Source of the DNA: Rhodococcus sp. PAMC28707
GTDB lineage: Bacteria; Actinomycetota; Actinomycetes; Mycobacteriales; Mycobacteriaceae
DNA length: 64,000 nucleotides
Reading direction: 5' to 3'
Assembly (NCBI RefSeq): GCF_004795915.1
Contig: NZ_CP039253.1
Location: forward strand, 2,666,001-2,730,000
Part shown: one piece after another, positions 58,335 through 64,000 of the stretch
Layout: each line of letters opens with the position of its first letter
How positions within the stretch are numbered: position 1 is the stretch's first letter
The notes under the pieces: generated by a model
Seen by the model: the letters and a program-made list of their open reading frames with translations, nothing else
Databases searched by the model: none
What the model was told of the DNA's origin: nothing
Made by a program: the position numbers and the translations under genes

Positions 58335-58826
58335 TCAGTGCTCTGGATTGTCTGCCAAACGTTTGAACGATGCAGCGATCTCGGCTTCTGCCTCGGCCCG
58401 GCCTACCCAGTCCGCGGCCGTGACGTGCTTGTTGGGCTCGAGATCCTTGTAGTGGACGAAGAAGTGCTTGATCGCGTCCAGTTCGAATGTCGAGACATCG
58501 CTGAGGTCTTGGATGTGGTCCCAGCGTGAGTCGCCTGCGGGCACACACAGGACCTTGTCGTCGCCACCGGCCTCGTCCACCATTTTGAACATTGCCACTG
58601 GGCGGGCCTCGACGATGACTCCGGGGAAAACGGATTCCGGGAGGAGGACGAAAGCATCGAGCGGATCGCCGTCCTCACCGAGAGTGTTCTCGATGAAGCC
58701 GTAGTCGGCCGGGTAACCCATCGCCGTGTAAAGGTAGCGGTCGAGACGAATCCGACCGGAAACGTGATCGATTTCGTACTTGTTTCGCTGACCCTTGGGG
58801 ATCTCGATGGTGACGTCGAACGACAC
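58335..58826 (-). CDS. ppa: Inorganic pyrophosphatase
   Basis: 163-residue family I soluble pyrophosphatase, hydrolysing PPi to phosphate with Mg2+. [20 protein letters not shown] is the conserved start, [20 protein letters not shown] the substrate region, and [13 protein letters not shown] holds the metal-binding Asp residues. Divergent from the dacB-like gene, as in Mycobacterium. Confidence 0.97.
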   Translation of the reverse strand: MSFDVTIEIPKGQRNKYEIDHVSGRIRLDRYLYTAMGYPADYGFIENTLGEDGDPLDAFVLLPESVFPGVIVEARPVAMFKMVDEAGGDDKVLCVPAGDSRWDHIQDLSDVSTFELDAIKHFFVHYKDLEPNKHVTAADWVGRAEAEAEIAASFKRLADNPEH

Positions 58827-58959
58827 GTGCTGCCCTCGCTCTTCTTTGTTCTCGTCTTGCGTCTCGAGTGACGCACGATGGTGGCGGGGTCAGCGTACCG
58901 GACCCGAGGATACTGTTGGAGAAACTGGCAACGGGAAGAACGAAGACACCGATGGAGGA

Positions 58960-60369
58960 ATGTTGGCCAGGTTGACCAAGCGAAATCTCGGTCCTACCGC
59001 TGGGAGGCGGCGCCGGAGAACCCGCATTCTTCTGATTCTCGTCGCGGTGTCGGTCGTTGCGGCGGGCGGAACAGCAATTGCGGCCATCGTCCCGCGCGAA
59101 TCCGATACGAACTCAGAGGTGCATCTCGCGCCCGAGCCGGACCCGGTAATGCTCGTACCGACCATCGCGCCGATATCGGACATCTCACCTGCACCCTCCA
59201 TCGCTGGTATCGCTGCCGCGCTCGCGCCGGTGGTCGCGTCACCAGATCTCGGCGCGTTCACCGGGTCTGTCGCCGACGCCGTCACAGGGGAGGTGCTGTG
59301 GTCCTCGGACCCGGACACCCCGATGACCCCCGCATCGACGACCAAGGTTTTGACGGCAGGCGCGGCGATGCTTGCGCTGTCTCCGGAACATCGCGTCACC
59401 ACCCGGGTGGTGAAGGGACAATCCGCTGGTGAGATCGTCATCGTGGCTGCAGGCGACCCGACGATCACCGCTCGTCCCCTGGGTAGCGAAAGCTTCTACT
59501 CAGGCTCGGCGCGTATAGACGATCTGGTGGAGCAGATATCCAAATCCGGTACACCGGTCGACAGAATCGTCGTCGACACGTCCATCTACAGCGGTCCGAC
59601 GATGGCACAGGGATGGTTTGCTCCTGATATCGCGGCCGGTTACATCACGCCTATCGAACCGATCATGATCGACGGCGGTAGATCGGATCCGCTGGAAGAC
59701 GAGTCGCCCCGAAGCGTCGAACCGGCTCTCGATGCCGGACGCGCGCTGGCCCGGGGCCTGGGGCTCGACTCGGCTCGGGTGTCGATCGGTGCGGCGCCAC
59801 CCGGTGCCGATCAGGTGGCGAGTGTCCAATCTGCACCTCTTCGTGATCGTCTCGGTCAGATGATGGGCCGTTCGGACAACGTCCTCGCAGAAGCCATCGG
59901 GCGCGAGATCGCCATCGAGACCAATGCACAGCCTTCCTTTACCGGTGCCGTCGATTCGATCGAGCAGACACTTTTCGCCGCCGGGTACGACATGTCCGGA
60001 CTCGAGCTGCACGATTCGAGCGGACTGTCGGTCGACGGGGTGATTCCGGCCAGACTGCTCGATCAGATACTGACTTCGGCCGCAGGATCGGGCAAACCCG
60101 AACTCCGCCCGATGCTCGACTACCTCCCGGTAGCCGGCTCCACCGGAACGCTGTCGGATCGATACGCCAGCGCCGAACGCGTCGGAGCAGGCTGGGTGAG
60201 GGCCAAGACCGGCACCTTGTCGACCGCAAGTGCTCTCGCCGGGTACGTAGTGGACATGGACGGCCGGACGTTGACGTTCGCGTTGATGTCCAACGACCGA
60301 CCACCCGAAGTCAGCAGACCTGCGCTCGACGCCGTGGCGGCTACTCTCAGACTGTGTGGTTGCCGATGA
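58960..60369 (+). CDS. dacB: D-alanyl-D-alanine carboxypeptidase, PBP4/DacB family
   Basis: 469-residue S13-type penicillin-binding protein that trims or cuts peptidoglycan peptides. A basic stretch and one N-terminal helix (RTRILLILVAVSVVAAGGTA) anchor it, so the enzyme faces outside. Catalytic motifs are STTK in MTPASTTKVLTAG, SDN in MMGRSDNVLAEA, and KTGT in WVRAKTGTLST. ATG 58960 has GGAGG rather close; TTG 58963 or 58972 are alternatives. First gene of the dacB/DUF2342/tilS/hpt unit, all with 4-bp overlaps or short gaps. Confidence 0.92.
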   Translation: MLARLTKRNLGPTAGRRRRRTRILLILVAVSVVAAGGTAIAAIVPRESDTNSEVHLAPEPDPVMLVPTIAPISDISPAPSIAGIAAALAPVVASPDLGAFTGSVADAVTGEVLWSSDPDTPMTPASTTKVLTAGAAMLALSPEHRVTTRVVKGQSAGEIVIVAAGDPTITARPLGSESFYSGSARIDDLVEQISKSGTPVDRIVVDTSIYSGPTMAQGWFAPDIAAGYITPIEPIMIDGGRSDPLEDESPRSVEPALDAGRALARGLGLDSARVSIGAAPPGADQVASVQSAPLRDRLGQMMGRSDNVLAEAIGREIAIETNAQPSFTGAVDSIEQTLFAAGYDMSGLELHDSSGLSVDGVIPARLLDQILTSAAGSGKPELRPMLDYLPVAGSTGTLSDRYASAERVGAGWVRAKTGTLSTASALAGYVVDMDGRTLTFALMSNDRPPEVSRPALDAVAATLRLCGCR

Positions 60370-61433
60370 CGAACGACGCAGCGGACACCGAAGGCAACGC
60401 AGCAGGCTTTCGTGGGTCCGTGGATTGGGCGCTGGCCGCGAAGACCGGTGCCAAATTGGCGCCGAAAGAACCGTCGATCTCCCGATACACCGCTGAAGCG
60501 GTCGTCGCCGAGTTGTCGGAGGCCTCGGTTCGTGCCGAAGGACCAGTACGTGAAACGACCGGTCTCGCCGACGGACTTCCGGTACCGCAGGCACTCGTCG
60601 TCGATCGGGCAGGGTGGATCGACGCAGCAGCGGCATCGATGAAACACCTGACCGGCGACACCGATGCAGAACCTCCGACCGGCCTGCTCGGCGGTAAACC
60701 CGCGGGTCTGCAAGCAGGCGCGATGCTCGCGTTCCTGTCCAGCGCAATTCTCGGTCAGTACGACCCGTTCACCGGTGAGCACGGGACGCTCCTGCTCGTC
60801 GCACCGAATATCGTCGCCGTCGAGCGGGCGTTGCGAGTGCCGCCCAGCGACTTCCGGCTGTGGGTATGCCTGCACGAGGTGACACATCGAGTTCAGTTCT
60901 CCTCGGCACCGTGGTTGGGCGACTACATGCGCAGTTCCGTCGCAGTGCTGTCCGACGGTGTCGACGAACCGATCGGTGAGTTCGCCACGAGATTGACGAG
61001 CGCGCTGAAGAACCGCAAGCAGTCGAACAAAGCAGAGGACGCAGGCATCGTCGGGCTGCTGCGCGCAACGCAAGCCCCGGCCCAGCGGGAAGCGATCGAT
61101 CGGCTCCTCGTTCTCGGGACGCTCCTCGAGGGTCACGCCGATCACGTCATGGACGCAGTCGGGCCGGCAGTGGTGCCCTCGGTCCTGCAGATCCGACAGG
61201 CGTTCGAGCGCAGGCGTCGGCGAAAGACGAACCCACTTCAACGCGTCATCAGAGCACTGCTCGGGATGGACGCGAAGATGGCGCAGTACGTGCGAGGCAA
61301 ATCGTTCGTCGACCACGTCGTCGGCAGGGTCGGCATGGAGCAGTTCAACATCATCTGGACCGACGCCAGCACGTTGCCGCTGCTCGACGAGATCGAGGAC
61401 CCCGACCGGTGGATCGCCCGCGTACTTCGATGA
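60366..61433 (+). CDS. DUF2342 zinc-dependent metalloprotease-like protein
   Basis: 355 residues from ATG 60366, overlapping the dacB stop (ATGA). The HExxH motif is HEVTHRVQF, with a downstream Glu in LLEGHADHVMD as likely third ligand. DWALAAKTGAKLAPKEPSIS and FERRRRRKTNPLQRVIRALL are typical of the actinobacterial DUF2342/F420-associated family. Position between dacB and tilS matches the mycobacterial Rv3626c homologue. Substrate unknown. Confidence 0.9.
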   Translation: MTNDAADTEGNAAGFRGSVDWALAAKTGAKLAPKEPSISRYTAEAVVAELSEASVRAEGPVRETTGLADGLPVPQALVVDRAGWIDAAAASMKHLTGDTDAEPPTGLLGGKPAGLQAGAMLAFLSSAILGQYDPFTGEHGTLLLVAPNIVAVERALRVPPSDFRLWVCLHEVTHRVQFSSAPWLGDYMRSSVAVLSDGVDEPIGEFATRLTSALKNRKQSNKAEDAGIVGLLRATQAPAQREAIDRLLVLGTLLEGHADHVMDAVGPAVVPSVLQIRQAFERRRRRKTNPLQRVIRALLGMDAKMAQYVRGKSFVDHVVGRVGMEQFNIIWTDASTLPLLDEIEDPDRWIARVLR

Positions 61434-62428
61434 CGCGGCGTACCGGGGTGGCGCTGCCGGAGAAGCCTGCAATCCTCGAGCTGCGGCAGGCAGTTCGTCG
61501 GTGGCTCGCGTCGAGCCCGGGCCCAGTGGTCCTCGCACTGTCCGGCGGTGCCGATTCGCTTGCGCTGACCGCTGCAGTGGCCGCGGAGGCCACGGACGTC
61601 CGAGCACTCGTCGTCGACCACGGGTTACAACAGGGCTCGGCCACGGTTGCAGCAACGGCCGCAGCGACGGCACTGCAGCTCGGGTGCGTGGACGCGTCGG
61701 TGCTGACGGTGACCGTGGGCGGCTCGGGTGGAATGGAGGCCGCGGCTCGTCGCGCGCGATACGAGGCATTGGACCGGCACCGAGGCGTCGCCACGGTCCT
61801 CCTCGCTCACACTCTCGACGATCAAGCGGAGACCGTTCTGCTCGGACTCTCGCGGGGCTCCGGGCCGCGATCGATCGCCGGTATGTCCCCGATCGATGGG
61901 CCATGGGGCCGACCACTTCTGGGGGTTCGGCGAGCAGTAACCCGGCAAGCGTGCGCCGAGTTGGGGTTGACGCCGTTCGAGGATCCACACAACACCGACA
62001 CCGATTTCACTCGCGTCCGGCTTCGACACGAGATTCTGCCGCTGCTAGAAGATGCGCTCGGTGGTGGCGTCGCAACGGCTCTTGCTCGCACGGCTACGCA
62101 GCTTCGTGAAGACCTCATGGTTCTCGACGCCATGGCCGAGACCTTGGTGCGGGAGAACTTCGCCGAACCCGAAGTGGACGTGATGACCCTCACGTCGGTC
62201 CCCGCTGCGCTGCGTCGTCGGGCGTTGCGATTGTGGTTGCTGCGGAGTGGTGTGAAGGCGCTGTCGGACAAGCAGTTACGGCTGATCGACGATCTCGTCG
62301 GACACTGGCGCGGGCAGGGCGGGGTTGCCGTCCGTTCGGGGGCGTCCGACGCCAGGTTGGTGGTCGCGCGTCGACGTGGCAGTCTGGTGCTCGAGCAAGA
62401 GTGGAGCCTGCGAAACGGCGGTGCTTGA
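61430..62428 (+). CDS. tilS: tRNA(Ile)-lysidine synthetase
   Basis: 332 residues. The PP-loop ATP-binding motif VLALSGGADSLALTAA lies at about residue 40. HTLDDQAETVLLGLSRGSGP and IAGMSPIDGPWGRPLL are standard TilS sequences. It modifies C34 of the CAU-anticodon tRNA(Ile) to lysidine so that it reads AUA codons. ATG 61430 overlaps the previous stop by 4 bp. Confidence 0.95.
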   Translation: MTRRTGVALPEKPAILELRQAVRRWLASSPGPVVLALSGGADSLALTAAVAAEATDVRALVVDHGLQQGSATVAATAAATALQLGCVDASVLTVTVGGSGGMEAAARRARYEALDRHRGVATVLLAHTLDDQAETVLLGLSRGSGPRSIAGMSPIDGPWGRPLLGVRRAVTRQACAELGLTPFEDPHNTDTDFTRVRLRHEILPLLEDALGGGVATALARTATQLREDLMVLDAMAETLVRENFAEPEVDVMTLTSVPAALRRRALRLWLLRSGVKALSDKQLRLIDDLVGHWRGQGGVAVRSGASDARLVVARRRGSLVLEQEWSLRNGGA

Positions 62429-62475
62429 ATCTGCAAGAGTTGTGAAGGTACGAGAAACAATTGAAGGGAAGCGCC

Positions 62476-63030
62476 GTGTACGAGGGCGATATCGAATCGA
62501 TTCTCATCTCCGAGGAGCAGATCAAGACTCGTACGATCGAGCTTGCCAACGAGATTGCCGAGCGCTATCCGCAGGGCGCGCCAGAAGGCGACCTTCTCCT
62601 GGTCGGTGTCCTCAAGGGTGCCGTCATGTTCATGACGGATTTTGCTCGCGCGCTCCCGATTCCGACTCAGCTCGAGTTCATGGCGGTCAGCTCGTACGGC
62701 TCGTCGACGTCCTCTTCCGGGGTGGTTCGGATTCTCAAGGACCTCGACCGCGACATCAGCGGACGTAACGTACTCATCGTCGAGGACATCATCGATTCGG
62801 GTCTGACACTGTCTTGGCTCATGCGCAACCTCGCCACTCGTAACCCGGCCTCGTTGTCGGTGGTGACACTGCTCCGCAAGCCCGACGCAATCAAGGTGGA
62901 CATCGAGGTCGCGAACGTGGGTTTCGACATTCCCAACGAATTCGTCGTCGGATACGGACTCGACTACAACGAGCGGTACCGCGATCTGCCGTACATCGGA
63001 ACTCTCCACCCGAAGGTGTACGGCGGCTGA
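62476..63030 (+). CDS. hpt: Hypoxanthine phosphoribosyltransferase
   Basis: 184 residues. GTG 62476 is chosen because AAGGGA lies 7 bp upstream; TTG 62461 is an alternative. The PRPP-binding loop is [19 protein letters not shown], with [14 protein letters not shown] and [18 protein letters not shown] as further family signatures. Purine salvage of hypoxanthine and guanine. Last gene of the conserved block. Confidence 0.95.
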   Translation: MYEGDIESILISEEQIKTRTIELANEIAERYPQGAPEGDLLLVGVLKGAVMFMTDFARALPIPTQLEFMAVSSYGSSTSSSGVVRILKDLDRDISGRNVLIVEDIIDSGLTLSWLMRNLATRNPASLSVVTLLRKPDAIKVDIEVANVGFDIPNEFVVGYGLDYNERYRDLPYIGTLHPKVYGG

Positions 63031-63416
63031 AACCGGCCTGGTCTCACGCTTTCATTCCGGTAGCCAACCGCCACGAGGAGTGCCGTCCGGTCGAGCAGGT
63101 GCTGACAGAGCTGGAACTATTTCGAGCGCGGGAACGTATGTCGGACAACGGTTTCACTAGGATGTGAAGACGACGTCGCTACTCGGGATCCCAGGGCGCA
63201 GATATTTTCGGCGTACATCGCGAAGGAAGAACTTCGGACATTGCTGTCGTGCGATGGACGGGGAACACCGGATCGACGGCGAGGGGGACGGCCGCGAGCA
63301 GACGAGCAAGTTGGTCTGCGAATTTTGCCCACTGACGGTGCCTGCCTACGCCCACGCCCACGCCTGCGCCTACGACGTGTCCAACCTCACCCCAGCCTTA
63401 CAGTAATGTCCGCAAT
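63031..63416. other. 386-bp gap with a short tandem hexamer
   Basis: No convincing gene. An 80-codon frame (63164-63406) lacks a ribosome site and family features. 63345-63374 is five copies of a CCYACG-like hexamer (CCTACG, CCCACG, CCCACG, CCTGCG, CCTACG). In Mycobacterium hpt is followed closely by ftsH; no ftsH start is visible here. Confidence 0.6.
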
Positions 63417-64000
63417 ATGGCTATCGCGCTTACCGAGGACCAGCTTTCGCTGGCTGAATCAATCAATGACTACTACCGCCGCACGGACGCCCTCGAGCAG
63501 ACCCGCGCCCGGCTGGAGAGTCCGACTTTGGACCTGCCGGGCGACTGGGCGAGATATGCCGAGCTCGGGTGGCTCGGCATCCATCTCCCTGAGGACGTCG
63601 GCGGGGCGGGCATGGGTATGAGCGAGGCCGCGGTGGTCGTCGAGGAGCTCGCGGCAGTGCTGGCCCCGGGTCCGGTCCTACCGACAGTCTGGGCCTCGGC
63701 GCTGCTCGCCGCGATCGGCACCCCCGAGCAGCAGCAGCTGTCGCTGCCGGGGCTCGCCGACGGCACCGTCGTCGGCGCGGTTGGTTCCGTGCCGGAGGGG
63801 CTCGCCTCGCGCGACGCGGACGGGGCGTTCCGACTCGCCGGTCCGGTCCAGGTGCTGGGCGGCATGGAGGCGGATCTGATCCTGCTGACGGTCGGCGCGG
63901 ACGTGCTGGCCTTCGACCGCGTGCAGCTGGGCAGCGTGGACGCGGAGAGTATGGACCCGACGCGCAGCGTCGCGTTCATCAGTGCGGATGGCCCCGTGCA
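63417..64000 (+). CDS. Acyl-CoA dehydrogenase N-terminal part (cut by window edge)
   Basis: Open frame from ATG 63417 to the end, 194 codons. MAIALTEDQLSLAESINDYY, ELGWLGIHLPEDVGGAGMGM, SEAAVVVEELAAVLAPGPVL and GTVVGAVGSVPEG match the N-terminal and middle domains of FadE-type dehydrogenases of the divergent, often heteromeric group. From about 63600 onward G/C-ending codons dominate more than in the hpt block. Catalytic residues lie beyond the window. Confidence 0.85.
   Translation, partial: MAIALTEDQLSLAESINDYYRRTDALEQTRARLESPTLDLPGDWARYAELGWLGIHLPEDVGGAGMGMSEAAVVVEELAAVLAPGPVLPTVWASALLAAIGTPEQQQLSLPGLADGTVVGAVGSVPEGLASRDADGAFRLAGPVQVLGGMEADLILLTVGADVLAFDRVQLGSVDAESMDPTRSVAFISADGPV

Noticed and set aside
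63345..63374. CRISPR or satellite array
   Set aside because: Only five degenerate 6-bp units with no spacers; no CRISPR repeat pattern anywhere in the window.
63164..63406. 80-codon frame between hpt and the last acyl-CoA dehydrogenase
   Set aside because: No ribosome site, GTG start, no family features, and its C-terminal part is just the hexamer repeat.

Overview
The window looks like chromosome of a mycolic-acid actinobacterium, most likely Rhodococcus or a close Nocardiaceae relative. The evidence is high GC, frequent GTG/TTG starts, 4-bp ATGA/GTGA gene overlaps, a NDMA-type alcohol dehydrogenase and mycofactocin-type SDRs, a SAM-IV riboswitch (an actinobacterial class), and a housekeeping block ppa / dacB-like / DUF2342 protease / tilS / hpt whose order matches Mycobacterium. 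No rRNA, tRNA, CRISPR array, transposase or replication origin was seen.

Region 1 (1-12.6 kb) is redox and small-alcohol metabolism: an Old Yellow Enzyme family oxidoreductase cut by the left edge, an SDR plus ACAD10/11-like acyl-CoA dehydrogenase operon, a NDMA-dependent alcohol dehydrogenase with an AcoR-like GAF/Fis regulator, an aldo/keto reductase, a type II NADH dehydrogenase-like flavoprotein, a flavin monooxygenase, and a butanediol dehydrogenase/acetoin reductase pair.

Region 2 (12.6-19.4 kb) is an organosulfate-scavenging island. An arylsulfatase, an oligopeptide-type substrate-binding lipoprotein and a TauD-like dioxygenase run leftward. A TetR regulator and the formylglycine-generating enzyme that would activate the sulfatase run rightward. 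Two near-identical palindromes lie in the divergent promoter. Its left edge is a scar: a copy of the neighbouring terminator and of the 3' end of the flavin monooxygenase gene, joined in frame to the start of a different sulfatase.

Region 3 (19.5-36.2 kb) is the most interesting part: a CoA-dependent catabolic cluster with a hydrolase, an IclR regulator (apparently with an ATT start), a class II aldolase-like protein, a 2-hydroxyacid dehydrogenase, paired acyl-CoA dehydrogenases, paired CaiB/BaiF CoA-transferases, paired MaoC-type hydratases, a thiolase-fold protein without the thiolase cysteine plus a DUF35 partner (a steroid side-chain retro-aldolase-like pair), two mycofactocin-type SDRs (one with its catalytic Tyr and Lys lost), a Baeyer-Villiger monooxygenase, a second IclR and a GAF regulator. 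A related 17-bp palindrome stands at both ends. The inferred role is degradation of a branched or cyclic alcohol/ketone through lactone formation, CoA activation, dehydrogenation, hydration and aldol cleavage.

Region 4 (36.2-51.3 kb) holds a cobalamin-riboswitch operon (BtuFCD-like transporter plus a FhuF-like Fe-S protein), a FUSC membrane protein, small secreted and membrane proteins, a GntR/MFS pair, an M1 aminopeptidase and a Pls/PosA-type NRPS-like membrane synthetase.

Region 5 (51.5-64 kb) holds a SAM-IV riboswitch with a cysteine desulfurase-like gene, a YbaK-like protein, a TetR-controlled membrane protein, a dienoyl-CoA isomerase-like crotonase with a MarR regulator, a PAS protein, the conserved ppa-to-hpt block and the start of another acyl-CoA dehydrogenase cut by the right edge.
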